A stretch of DNA of 64,000 bases from Parathielavia appendiculata (taxonomy: Eukaryota > Ascomycota > Sordariomycetes > Sordariales > Chaetomiaceae): the NCBI RefSeq assembly GCF_033297405.1, contig NW_026944231.1, positions 236,532 to 300,531 on the forward strand. The letters run 5' to 3'. A program made the position numbers and the translations under genes. The notes under the pieces were generated by a model. That model was not told the origin of the DNA, made no database searches, and was given only the letters and a program-made list of their open reading frames with translations. This document shows positions 33,390 to 44,490 of the stretch, in pieces (position 1 is the first letter of the stretch; every line of letters starts with the position of its first letter).

Positions 33390-33808
33390 TCAGTTGCTCC
33401 GCGCACCGCCCTTGGCCTCCCTGAGCTCATTCATCTTTGCGACGCGCTTCTTGAACTCGACGTATTGGCATTTTTCGTAGCTGTGTCTCTCGTCCTGCGG
33501 AAAGCGAGTCAGTCGTCGATCGGGGGTGGTGCGCCATCGCGGCGCGGGGTTGCTTTGCTGTCTTTGGTCTCAGTCGAGCACAACTCATACCTCGCACTTC
33601 CAGGGCATGTAGTAGGTCTCGAAGCGGCAGCGATTGAGGGGAATCAGCAGGTGGGCGCAGCTGTCTCGGTATTGCATGGGCACTTTGGCATCGCGCATCT
33701 CCTCGCGGGTCGCCCCTGTGGCAGGCTGTCAGTCATTCCTGTCGTTGAAAGAGAGATCGTCAGGGTCTGCTTCGTACGTCGCGGTGTTTCTGCTCCTTCC
33801 AACGCCAT
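33390..33808 (-). CDS. NADH:ubiquinone oxidoreductase (complex I) subunit NDUFB7/B18
   Basis: Three small exons: complement(33778-33808), complement(33591-33715) and complement(33390-33494). Intron 1 (62 nt) has donor GTACGA, a CTGAC near its end and a CACAG acceptor; intron 2 (96 nt) has GTATGA and CCGCAG. The joined frame is 86 residues. Exon 2 begins ATREEMRDAKVP and includes YRDSCAHLLIPLNRC and TYYMPWKC; exon 3 has ERHSYEKCQYVEFKKRV and ends KGGARSN. Two CX9C motifs (Cys30/Cys40 and Cys51/Cys61) form the twin-CX9C coiled-coil helical hairpin of this accessory subunit of the mitochondrial complex I membrane arm, imported through the Mia40 pathway. Exons 2 and 3 are certain from similarity; the 31-nt first exon is inferred from frame phase and splice consensus. 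Confidence 0.9.
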
Positions 33809-34386
33809 TGTGGGCTACAATTGGGCGGCTGCGACGACAATTGCGAGGGTCGACGTCGAATATGGTGAATGCCGAAGCTCTGACACCCAGAAAGCAAAAG
33901 TGGAGCTCCAAGTCCACTGTCGGCCACAGAAATGTGGGGCTATCCTTCTGCGCGTGTCGTTTCACGTGACAAGAGATTCATAGCCTGGGTCCTTGGCCCT
34001 GTGGCCTTGGACTTTATGGCCCAGGTGCCGATTGTCTCATGAATTGCTTCGATTTGCAAACAAAAATGGCGAACCCCACCACATCCACATTCCAAAACTC
34101 CTTATGCTCGATCCACTACCAACGCAGTGCTAGTCGATGCCACGCCAGTATATGCTATCGAATTAAGCGAGCATTGCACCACGTCTTCGACTGCAACTGA
34201 TTCAGAATGAACTCTTCGCTCACCGGGCACTAACTTCATTGAACACCCGAAACCATGGCGCAGGCTTTGCTAATGCGATGTGGATGATCAAGAGCGTAAG
34301 GCACATTCTGTGTCCCGTATTTGTGCAGCAACCTATGATCTCTTCTGATGGATGTTCATTATCCTGAGGTAAGGTACTCTTTTACT
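33809..34386. other. Spacer with promoter of the complex I subunit gene
   Basis: About 580 nt; probably the promoter of the minus-strand NDUFB7 gene and the 3' UTR of the hydrolase. No other feature found. Confidence 0.45.
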
Positions 34387-35471
34387 CTACTGCGCTCCAA
34401 GCCAATACCCCTTGATAAATTCCACCCCCTCCTTAGCCCAGTCCTCCTCGAGCCTACTCCCGATATCGAACCCATGGTCCCCGGGCCGCTTCGTGTACTT
34501 GACCACCGCCCGGGGCCTCTGGCTCCTGATCTTCTCGACCATCTCATCGACCCTCGGCGTATCAATAATGGAGTCCTCGGTGCCCTGAAGCACCCACATC
34601 GGCGGCGGCACCTCCTCCGCCTCGGCCAGCGCCCTCCTCAGCGTCAGCCTGCCCTCGTCGTCCTCGCCAAACATCTCGTACAGCGTCGGCCAGCCCCGCT
34701 GCAGCACCGCTCCGAGGAACGCGCCCAGCGTGGGAAGCGGCGTCGACACGCGGACGCTGCCGGGCTTGATGCTCTGGAGATAGCCGTCCACCACGGCCCT
34801 CAGTTTGGGATCGTCGTTGACCGGGCGCACGCCCTTGTCGGTTGAAGTGGTGAGGTCGGTGTGCAAGGCCGGGTACTGCGCGATGACGGCGCGGAGCTTG
34901 GCGGTGCGGTTGAAGAGGAGCGCGGACTGGATGGCCAGGAACCCGCCCGCGCTCTCGCCGGCGACGGCGACGCGGTCGAGGTTTGGGATGAGGTGCGGCC
35001 AGTGGGACTGGACTGTCGCGGACAGGTGCGCGTGCAGCCAGGCCCAGAAGTCGGCAGCATCCTCGAGCGAGTCTACGGCGCGGGATTCGGGAACGAGGCG
35101 GTAGGCTACTGAGATGAAGATGGCTGGCGTGGTGTAGGCCAAGTCACGGATCCTGATTGGGCGGTCCCGTTAGCACCTGACGATCCTGAACGGGATTATA
35201 CCTAAGGGGTAACGACTTACCAGTCGGTGAGGAAGAAGGGATCGGGGTTGGCGCCGACGATAAGAGCACCACCGTGAAAATGCACTAAAACCGGAACAGG
35301 TTTGGGCCCCGCTTCGGGAGAAAGGGTCTTTGGAACGAAGATGGCAGCCTCAATAGGCGTGTTGTTCACCGTCTTGTAAGCGACATCAATACGGTCGAAC
35401 CTGGCTTCGAGGTCGGCAGCCACGTTATTGCGCCGTGCGTCAGGGATTCCGAGGTTTGAGTCCAGCGACAT
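34387..35471 (-). CDS. Alpha/beta hydrolase, HSL-like (alpha/beta hydrolase fold-3) type
   Basis: Two exons: complement(35221-35471) and complement(34387-35152), intron 68 nt (GTAAGT donor, ATCAG acceptor), 338 residues. The oxyanion-hole motif HGGA is at 66-69, the nucleophile elbow GESAGG has Ser151, the acid is probably Asp277 or Asp281 (GTEDSIID) and the base His310 (RPGDHGFD). This is the layout of hormone-sensitive-lipase-like esterases and of many fungal biosynthetic esterases acting on short acyl esters. There is no signal peptide, so it is likely intracellular. Nothing in the neighbourhood tells the substrate. Confidence 0.92.
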
Positions 35472-36089
35472 GTTCGCTATTTAGGTAGTCAAGTCGTGAG
35501 GGTTATGACGGCCCGCCTGGGTGAGAGGAGCAATGGACGGTTCGAGTAGAGGGTGAGACAAATGTGTGTATTGTGTTTCTGTGGAAGACTGGAGGGCAAG
35601 GTGAGAACTCTAAAAGTACTCTAATTAATTGTTCATCGCTGGGGGATCATGCCAGTTCATTATTAATACTTCACTTGCCCTTGGGGGCCGCAGACAGTTG
35701 AGCGAAGTGAGCCAGGGGCGAGACCGACCGCGCTAGGCACTGCAACTCTTCACGAAGGATCGCGGGCTAGAGATTACCAACCATCGAAATACGGCGCTCA
35801 TTCATGAAGGTGTGCAGTTCTGCTTACAAAGTACATGACTAGCTGCCGGAGCGGCTCGGACTTAGTCGGACTCAGGTTCAGCGAGCGTGCTGAAACATCA
35901 ACTCTCGAGGGACATCGATTGGTCGCACAACCGACTAATGTGTCGCTGATTTCCGAATGTCAGGTTGCGTATTACAGCGAGACCATGTGTCACGGCGGGA
36001 CAGGCGGACAATCCAATGACAATTGTATTCGGGCTAAACTACAGTCTAAGCTCTATTCCGTCAGGTACGGGCAGGCTTGATTGTCAAGA

Positions 36090-36108
36090 CGTAGCTCGAG
36101 GAGCTACG
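36090..36108. repeat. Short perfect inverted repeat
   Basis: Eight-base arms CGTAGCTC and GAGCTACG around a 3-nt GAG loop. Function unknown; it may be chance. Confidence 0.35.
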
Positions 36109-37153
36109 AACAGATCTCGCGGCAACGAGGGGCAGAATATTTAACACACAGGGGCCCGTGCTTTCCACATGCCGGGTTCCACCCGTGGGTCCTAGCAGGC
36201 ACGGCGCAATCGCCGTGACACCATGTGGGTGCTGGGGCTTTGGCAACTGGACACATGGTCGAGTATGCAAGACTTGAAACCCGAGACGTCCTCAACTTCT
36301 CAAGAAGAACCGAGGTTTGAACGAAAGAAGAAGTCGAGAGAGTATTGAAATGACAACTTACCTTATCATACTGCCAATGGTGACAACTCTTTTAGCCCAA
36401 GCACCTTCTCCTCGAAAATCATTTTCTTGGAACCCACTGTACTGTAATTATAGGATTTAACAGTGTGGCCTAAGAAAAAGTACGGTTCACCGCCATAAGC
36501 CCTTTTGAGAATTCTAAAATCACTTTTCGAAAGCTATTTTGGCACTGCAAAGCGTCGGCCACGAAGCTGACGACGCCAAAACCACTCGCGCGTACCCGAC
36601 GGTATCTTGGTAGACCTTACTCCAAAAGAGGGGCCTTGGGAAGGACCAAGGATGCCCTCACGCGCTTGTGCGCCCCGCCGCGCGTAAGAAACGTCCGCCT
36701 TGCGCGCAAAGATCAATCGCTAGAACGCGCTGGAAACGTAGCGCCTTACGGCCTGGATTCTCCTGTAGAGCCTAGGAACCGGCACTCGCTAGGCCCGAGT
36801 ACCTCCTTCGACCGGTACTTAGCCTAGCCCGCTAGTTAGTTTTTCGATCAACAGCCGATTTCAAGAGCACTCTGAAGCGCCACGCCTTACGAATTTGGGG
36901 TGCGAGATAACCTTAGAGGACAGAGGTAAGGAATCTTTGGGGAGCAATATCTATAGGCCCTTGCAAACGGAGGTGAAAGTAGTAGCTCTCTAAGCTCGCC
37001 CTTGTAGCCAGAGTTGCTATATAGATTGTATAAGATTCTTGTATATAAGCCTTGGTATGGCACGTCCGTACCTCCCTGCAGGTATAACGAGGTAATAGCG
37101 GCATCACCGCACCCTTAGGACATTAATTGATGGCAACAACAACGATTCATAAC

Positions 37154-37171
37154 AATAATAATAATAATAAT
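37154..37171. repeat. AAT trinucleotide microsatellite
   Basis: Six consecutive AAT units inside a gene-free region. Confidence 0.85.
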
Positions 37172-39962
37172 CCTTTAGCTTAAGAATGTAACGGTCTCAG
37201 GTAGTATATTGCAACTAGCTGATGACGACTCTACGAGTACACTGAACTTGGAGAAGAAAAGGAGAGACGACAGACTCTGGTAGCTCGCAAGCATACTTAT
37301 CCTCGTAGGCGCGCTGGTCTGAGCGCGTTGCTAGAAGGTTCGGTGTGCTGTGGGGCGAGTGGGAATAGCCTCATCAGGGGTCTTGGTATTGGCCGAGAGT
37401 CGCCGAGGCTCGCACCGGGCCCAGCCCGTTACAAAGAATCTCGTTGAGGGTTTGTAGCTGTGACGGCAGTGGGGGCTGCCGTCAACAGTACATACGCCAC
37501 CTCAGAGTTTCAAGTCGTTGGACTTGAAATTCCGACATCACTTTGAGGAGTTTAGTGCAATAGTGCAATGGCATGGTGGCTCCGTCGCACGCGCCGTCAC
37601 AGTAGCGGCCAGTCAAGTTCAACTGTTCAAGCAGTGGGAGGTAGAACTCAGGGGAGAAACGGCAAGCAGCAACAACATCAGAATGATCAGAGACTGGAAA
37701 CGGAAGGATTCAAGTTATGCCGTGCTGGGCCTGCTCCATGCAGTGGACGGGAATAGTAGGAAATTCCATAATCTGATTCGGAGTTTCCAAAGCAACTTCG
37801 TCACATGCAATGGACGACAAGACCTTAGGGGCCTGAGGAGAGACACTGAAAAACCAGGGATGCACTTACTAGACCCTTAACCCTTGATCGGGCTCAGTGA
37901 CATGGACGCAACCCAGTAGCTATCTTGGGGAGTCTCAGCTGAAGTATGGTCCCGACAGCCCGGTTCGGAGCATGCAATGGACCGTAAGTTGCGTACAGCT
38001 GCAGCGATTCGTCCAACGGCCTGTTGGCTGCAGGAGCAGAAATCTACTTCAGGTAAATCCCTTCTAGAATAGCGGGATAGCGCACCTCAGATTAGCTAGC
38101 GAATTGTCCGCAGGATTGTGCCCAAAAAGCCTATAGGTGGTCCATGGGTGGGTGGGCTCGGCAACAACAAAGCTGCCAAGGAAGGAGGGTGGCCAATGAG
38201 TCGTCGGGAGTTGAGGCGGGTTGGCGCTAGGCCAGGCATCGAAGCGACGGGAGAGTTGCAGTGTGTATATCCAGTCAATGATGCATCCGACCTGCAAGGT
38301 TGATTGGAACCGAGTGCGGCGTACAGTTCTGTTCAGTTCAGGTCATGATTGGCGAAAATAGAAGGAACTTCTGGAAGATTGCAAGCCACGACGGGCAAGG
38401 TAGTTCCTGATCCGTGGGACGATCATCTCCCGCGAGCGCAATCGACGTAATTACTTTGAACATAGGAACCTGAGTGTTTGGCCAGCATTTTATGAACAGC
38501 CACGCGGGTTCGCAGCGGGCCGAGACTTCGGGAAACCGGATGTTTGTTGTAGAAAAGCGGTGCCAGTGTTTGGCGTGGGGACTGGATGTATTTTTGGGCA
38601 GCAGCCGCGGGACTTGACCAATCGCAATTTTTTTGCCCCACAAATCCTTTCAACCACGATTGTTCTCTCCACATCGGCGGCCGCCAAGAACTTACTGGTT
38701 CCCAGAATAACGTCAACAGCTTCGATGAATACCTATCGGCCTGAAGCGAGAAAATCCTGCTTGCCTTTGCGTGGGACGCTTGCGGCTTCCCGGAGGTCGC
38801 AAAACTGCCGCCATGTTCAATGCAACCGGGCTTTCCGACAAATGGGGAATTGGAGTCATTGTAACTCGTCAGGGACATGTGAACCAAAGAGTGAAGACTC
38901 AAGGCGCAGTTTCATACCCTAAGGTAGTTAAGGTACTGTACGTTGCCTTATCAGCCTCCAGGGCTACCTATCTGGGTAAGAACACCCTCGATGCAGCCCC
39001 GACGGAGTTTGACACGTGCGCCAATGTCGTGCTGCATGCGTGGATCAACCCCCTATCCCAGCGTCCCAGACATCAATGATGCACCCTTTGGGGAGATCTC
39101 TGGCCACGAGTTCAAACTGCAGTAACCATGGCGCAGATCCCCACCCCACATCCTCAGGGTTGTCTGTATAGTACATCCGTCATCCGTTATGTATTTGCGC
39201 GTAACTGCAACCCAATGGCAGGTTCCCTTACCTTCGAGCTCGCTACATCCCGTGTCTCCAAATATCGTGCATGGACATGCATAGAGTTTAAGTTCAGCCT
39301 TCTTGACCCTACGCAGATTGTCCTTCTCCATGTGGAAACCTTGCAGCACACCCCAGCACGCGCCGCGCCACCCACATCATCCCCATGCAGGTCCAGATAG
39401 CCGACATGATATGGAGCGCGACGATATACCCGAAACATATCAACAGCACCTGGTGGCTACCTTCGTCATGGAGTGCGGCTCTATTTACGGCATGAACGTG
39501 GCCAGCCAAGCCCATTACAGTAGCTCCTTAGTTCCTTCGGACCGACCGACCGACCTCATGTCGCTCTCAGGGGTAGACAGTGACAGCATCAGCGCCGAGC
39601 ACTCGCTACCACTTGCGCGTATGAGCCAGTTCTATTCCAAGAACACCATGGACCTATACATGGATCAAAGCACGATCGCATCCACGGTGGACAAACTTCT
39701 GTTTCTTCTTCGAAAACGGTCAGGGCATTGCGTCTTGCCCGTCCAGAGACATCCAGCTCGTTTGTCTATAATTTCCTCTGCCTCCTCGACTCTCATCACG
39801 ACATCTACGCGCCAAAAGCTCACTAGTCAACCACCTTGTTTACGCGAGCTGCGGTCTTCGCCACCGTATCAATACGGGCAACCTCTCGTGTCTTGACAAC
39901 CGATATCACAGCATCCTTTCCGAAGTGGCACAACATTGAAGTCAAAACCATCGTTCCCAACC

Positions 39963-41996
39963 ATGGCGTCAGCAAGAAACCTTACGCCTCTAGGACTGCC
40001 ACACAGACCTCCTCGCCCAGTGTCCCCTTCACCTGCCATACCTCCTCGTCGGTCTAGAACGCCACTGGCAGCACCGATGCCCCTTGCCCAGCGCCCTTTC
40101 AACCCCAGCCAAGAAGCCCCCTTGCCTCCTCCTCCCACACATGCCTACCCTCTCCCTGAGAACGAAGAGGCATCAGATTGCGAGTCTGATGTTAGCGATA
40201 ATGTATCCAGCAACCGGCCAATACGAAGTAGTTTCCTCGGGGTCCGCACCAGCATCGTCCGCGGATCTCGCGACCTTGAAGAAGCCGGGTCCGACAGCAA
40301 CTCGTCTTCAGAAACCCTGGCAGGCACGCCGCCGCTAGACGCCAAAGAATTCAAACCGCAGCCCCTAATTTGTGGGTCCAGCCCTTTCGAGAGCCATGGT
40401 CTCGATGACTCGCCATTGCCCCAAAAAAAGGGGCCAAGGTTCTACCGCTACCTCCGCTGGAACTTTGGCTCCGTCTACCGCCGCATCTTCTGCATCGTCT
40501 ACCTCAGCAACGTGGCTGCGATGGCCGTTCTCATTGCCCGGCACGTCATGTCCGGAGGGCAGTTCACGCTCACCTACCAGCACGCCAGCATCGCTGTAAC
40601 GGCCAACATCGTCGCTGCTATGCTCGTCCGCAACGAGCACGTTGTCAACGCCATGTTCTGGGTCTTTGGCACGTGGACAAAGAACCTTCCTCTTCAACTA
40701 CGCATCCTCGTGGCCAAGGTATACTCGTACGGCGGCATCCACAGCGGCGGCGCTGTTGCTGCCACCTTCTGGTACATGTGCTTCCTCGTGCTCCTGACCA
40801 TCGAGTTCCAAACCGCCGGCTCGCTCAGCATCGTCCGCAGCTACATCTACTTTGTCAGCTACTTCATCTTGTTTTTGCTCCTGTCAATGCTCGTCTCAGC
40901 ACACCCCCACCTCCGACGGCTGATGCACAACTGGTTCGAGGGCATCCACCGCTTCATGGGCTGGCTGGCCATTCTCCTGTTCTGGGCGCAGGCCATGCTC
41001 CTTACGGCCGACGCGACCCAACTCAGCGGTATCCCCTTCGGCAGCGCCCTGCTCGTCTCCCCAAATTTCTGGATGCTTGTCGTCGTCACCCTCCTGGTCG
41101 TCTACCCCTGGACGCGCCTCCGCCTGCGCGACGTCGAGGCCGAGGTGCTGTCCCCGCACTGCGTCAAGCTCAGCTTCCGGTACCGTAACGTGCACTACGG
41201 CCAAGCCATCCGCCTGACCGACGCCCCGCTCAAGGAAACCCACGCGTTCGGCGTCATCCCCTTTCCCTCCGCATCCCCTTCGACCCCAACAAGCCACTGC
41301 CCAGGCTGCACCTGCCACACCACCACCAAACCCACTCCTTCCCTCGACGACGACAAGACCAGAACCGACACCAACAACAACCTCTCCCTCGCCACAATCA
41401 AACACCACGCCCTCACCACCCCACCCCGTCCCCCTTTCTCATCACAACAACAAGAACCGGGCGGCAAAGGCTTCTCCGTGCTCGTCTCCAACGCAGGCGA
41501 CTGGACCCGCAACCTGATCGCCCGTCCCCCGCGCAAGATCTACACGCGCGGCACCCCGCAATTCGGCGTCATGCGCGTGGCGGGCCTGTTCTCGCCGTGC
41601 GTCGTCGTCGCCACGGGATCGGGCATTGCGCCGTGTCTGAGCCTGTTCGTCCAGCGCCCGAACCATCCCGTCCGCATCATCTGGTCGGCTAAGGACCCGG
41701 TCACGACGTATGGACGGGATGTGGTGGAGTTGGTGTACCGGACGGATCCGGAGGCGGTGGTTATTGATACGGGAGTTAAGGGTATGGGTCACAGTGGGAC
41801 TAGGCCGGATTTGGTGAGGTTGGCTTATAGAGTTTGGGAGCAGGGGAGGGTCGTTGGTGATGGTGGTGAGAGTAGAGGGGAGAGGAAGAAGGGGGAGGCG
41901 GTGGTGGTTATATCGAATCAGAAGGTTACGAAGAAGGTTGTGTATGGGTTGGAGTGCCGGGGAGTGCCGGCGTATGGGGCCATCTTCGATTCTTGA
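39963..41996 (+). CDS. TmpA-like integral membrane flavoprotein (ferric-reductase-like)
   Basis: Single exon of 677 residues; the first ATG in this frame is 39963 (context ACCATGG). Residues ~1-160 are a Pro/Ser-rich cytosolic tail. About six transmembrane helices follow between ~165 and 385, with histidines in ferric-reductase-like positions (YQHASIAV, SAHPHLRRLMHNW, FEGIHRFMGW). The cytosolic C-terminal half has an FAD/NAD(P)-reductase-like domain: GKGFSVLVSNAGDW, the nucleotide motif ATGSGIAP near 549-556, TYGRDVVELV, and GLECRGVPAYGAIFDS at the end. This matches the fungal family founded by A. nidulans TmpA, a membrane flavoprotein that regulates asexual development; the same reductase-like domain occurs at the end of some adenylate-forming enzymes. 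The enzymatic activity is not established. It is convergent with the downstream dehydrogenase gene. Confidence 0.85.
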   Translation: MASARNLTPLGLPHRPPRPVSPSPAIPPRRSRTPLAAPMPLAQRPFNPSQEAPLPPPPTHAYPLPENEEASDCESDVSDNVSSNRPIRSSFLGVRTSIVRGSRDLEEAGSDSNSSSETLAGTPPLDAKEFKPQPLICGSSPFESHGLDDSPLPQKKGPRFYRYLRWNFGSVYRRIFCIVYLSNVAAMAVLIARHVMSGGQFTLTYQHASIAVTANIVAAMLVRNEHVVNAMFWVFGTWTKNLPLQLRILVAKVYSYGGIHSGGAVAATFWYMCFLVLLTIEFQTAGSLSIVRSYIYFVSYFILFLLLSMLVSAHPHLRRLMHNWFEGIHRFMGWLAILLFWAQAMLLTADATQLSGIPFGSALLVSPNFWMLVVVTLLVVYPWTRLRLRDVEAEVLSPHCVKLSFRYRNVHYGQAIRLTDAPLKETHAFGVIPFPSASPSTPTSHCPGCTCHTTTKPTPSLDDDKTRTDTNNNLSLATIKHHALTTPPRPPFSSQQQEPGGKGFSVLVSNAGDWTRNLIARPPRKIYTRGTPQFGVMRVAGLFSPCVVVATGSGIAPCLSLFVQRPNHPVRIIWSAKDPVTTYGRDVVELVYRTDPEAVVIDTGVKGMGHSGTRPDLVRLAYRVWEQGRVVGDGGESRGERKKGEAVVVISNQKVTKKVVYGLECRGVPAYGAIFDS

Positions 41997-42271
41997 GGAC
42001 TGTTGTTATCACCATGGCTGTTTCTTTACTTGCGTGGGTGGTAAGATTGGCTTTGGCTGGCGGGAGGGACTTTGGCGTGTCTTGTTATCCGGGGTTGATG
42101 GCTTCGATCTCACATTGCTGCTGCCGTGCAGAGGATTTCATTAGTTTAGGACATAGGTCAAGCTTCGTTCATGTCTATTTTCTTCTAAATGTATGACATA
42201 ACTATTCTTCTAGATAAGCACTAGACCATCGTGTTTCTCCGACTGGTAGATCCATCTTCTTTGCTCATACC

Positions 42272-43171
42272 TTAGTACGTCAGGGGGGTCCCATCGTACT
42301 CCCAGAAGCCGCCAGCCCCAGCAGCAGTCTCGCGCGTCGCGTTGTCCAGCTGGTTTTAGAATGTTAGTACTCTGATATTTGGCTAACTCCAGCAACAACG
42401 GGCTTGAACTCACCACCTTGATGATACCCTCGGCACTGTCCTTGACAGGGACCACAGCCTTCTCCATGCCGAACAATCTTGCCCCGGCGTTGCCCATGTC
42501 GGTCTGGGCCCATCCTGGGCTCACCACCACAGCCGTCAGCCAATCGTTCTCAAACTGCGCCCTACGCACCAGGTGGCTCAGCGCCGCCTTGCTCGCGCCA
42601 TAGCTGCCCAGCATGGTCGCCTTGTTCGCCTCGACGTTGGCCGTGCTCGCCGCCACGGTGCCGATGGCGGCATACTTGACGACGCCCTTGATCTCGGCCG
42701 CGGCCTTGAGCAGGGGGAAGACGGCCCCAAACAGCTTGACGGGCCCCAGCGTGTTGACCTCAAAAAGGGTGCGGAACTTGTCCGGGTTGATCTGGTCGAC
42801 CGTCTCGAACACTTCGGCGATGCCTGCGTTGGCGATGACCACGTCGAGGTGGCGGATGCCGAGGTCCTGGACAGTTCTGATGGCCTCGGCGGCGTCCTTG
42901 TCGGAGGCGCTGTCGATCTTGATCACGTGGACTTTGGAGCGTGGAGCAGCTGGGACGGAGTGGAGAGACTGGGCCGTCGCGGACGAGGGGTCGCGCACGG
43001 CTGCGATGACGGTGTGGTCTGGCCGCGAGAGGTAGGCCTCGGTAAGACCGCGCCCAATGCCTGTTGGAGGATTCGTCAGTGAGAAGTTGTTGTTTTTCTT
43101 TTCTTATGATTAAGGTAAGAATGCATACCCCTATTCGCTCCCGTAATCAGAACGGTTGTACGGTCAGCCAT
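42272..43171 (-). CDS. Short-chain dehydrogenase/reductase, Nor-1/ketoreductase-like
   Basis: Three exons: complement(43129-43171), complement(42414-43060) and complement(42272-42349). Intron 1 (68 nt) has GTATGC/AACAG; intron 2 (64 nt) has GTGAGT, a textbook TACTAAC branch site and CCAG. The total is 255 residues. Rossmann motif TGANRGIG at 10-17 is split by intron 1; NAG at 92-94; catalytic Tyr168 and Lys172 (SYGASKAAL); the PGWAQTDMG loop follows; the C-terminus ends GFWEYDGTPLTY. It resembles the classical SDRs that include norsolorinic-acid reductase (Nor-1/AflD) and many unrelated fungal ketoreductases, NAD(P)H-dependent and cytosolic. No polyketide synthase is nearby, so a secondary-metabolism role is not supported by context. 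Confidence 0.92.
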
Positions 43172-44490
43172 GGTGTATTGGCAATGGTGTCAGTCGGGTG
43201 GGTGCCGAGTATGCAGGCTGTTGACTTTGTCAAGACTGGCGGGCTATCACGCTTGGGCTCCAGAAAGATCGATTACGATTCAGCGAGCTGTCTGATTCTG
43301 GGGATTTTAATGTTTCTGTCTCTATGCTGAATGCCTCTTTATAACTTCGTGAATATGCCATCCTCGGACTCTGTTCCTCGGACTTGGCCCAGCAATGCTT
43401 CCGGTTCGGAAACTCTCGTGGATGATGTCGCCGGCCGGAGTTCCGCCATATGGTGGTTTGCTTCAGTTGTCCAAAAAGTTCCAAGTTGTCTAGCTGCCTA
43501 TGGTAGACATGGCTCAGATACCGAGTGCCGATACGTTGTCAACATGACCTTGTCTCGCTCGTCTTCCTTCTCTATAAGCTGACTCATGTTGCAGCTCAAG
43601 GCCTCCAAGTCTGTACCCTGTCACTCCAGGACCGACGCTTGATCGCAATAATCAAGCGACGCGGGTTTTATTCAACAACCATCAAATCCACCCAACACCC
43701 ATAAAGCTCCCTCACCCCTGTAACCTCATATGCATTTGGCAGTATTCAAGTATGATTGGTTCGATTATCACAGCATTGTCACCGAACAGGGGAGGTTGGC
43801 AGTCGGACTTCCGACAAGACTTCGGACTTGGCGTTCCATTCCTCAAATGTTCAGCTTATGAGTTTTCGATTTCAAAGCAACAACTTGAAGGGCGTGCGCC
43901 CTGATAATTACATTTCAAGGCGCCTTCGATCGCTACATGTAAGCCTCGCCATCTGCGTAGAAAAGCAGCAGCTGCTCCAGACGGCGATGCACGCATGCAG
44001 CAATGGCACTCTCTAATTATTCAATAACGGAAGCAGGAAGATGCCCACCGTGGACCCGAAGGAGCCTTCGGTCAAAGACGTACTGGAACCTGAATGTCAA
44101 GATACGCTGCTAGTCACAACTGATATGCCTGCTCTTCTGCTCAAGTTTCAAACTGAACGTGATGACATAAATAAGGTAGGGCTACCCGAGTAGCTAGGAT
44201 GGAATTGAAGGTTGCGTAGTGTGATGCGCCTCCCTCACTTGACGCTGTCAATTACCCTTATTTCTGTACGTTCTGGTTAATCTTCTGCCCCTGCAGCATG
44301 CCGGGTAAATGCAATCTTCCTAACTCTGGTGCCATGCTCGGCGGTTGCGGCTTGCACAGCCCAAAATTACTCGCTGCAACCCATCAGAAGACGGATCTGG
44401 AGCGGGAGCACCCGGGAGGCGCAGGGCAGACCTTGTTTCCAAACTTATCAAGATCTGGCGCATTTCTGGGGGTGGAGCGGTAGCGTAGTA
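43172..44490. other. Gene-free stretch
   Basis: About 1.3 kb. It contains the promoter of the minus-strand dehydrogenase; otherwise no supported gene or RNA. Confidence 0.45.

Larger units (their letters stand above)
35472..39962. other. Gene-poor stretch of 4.5 kb, possibly with old repeat DNA
   Basis: No gene is supported. 36,400-37,180 differs in texture from its surroundings (AT-richer, many short open frames on both strands, an AAT microsatellite) and may be a worn-out repeat or transposon, but no terminal repeats or transposase motif were recognised. A minus-strand frame at 39309-39515 encodes a hydrophobic stretch (LLICFGYIVALHIMSAIW) that could be a scrap of a membrane protein. The last ~300 nt belong to the promoter of the TmpA-like gene. 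Confidence 0.4.

Noticed and set aside
36400..37180. Possible transposon
   Set aside because: Texture is odd, but no terminal repeats, target-site duplication or transposase/reverse-transcriptase motif was found, so it is not listed as a mobile element.
39303..39896. 197-codon frame just upstream of the TmpA-like gene
   Set aside because: Does not start with ATG, has no domain and cannot be spliced convincingly to the next gene; probably promoter DNA.
42272..43171. Aflatoxin/sterigmatocystin-type biosynthetic cluster because of the Nor-1-like dehydrogenase
   Set aside because: No polyketide synthase, P450 or pathway regulator lies nearby; the SDR family is large and mostly unrelated to toxins.
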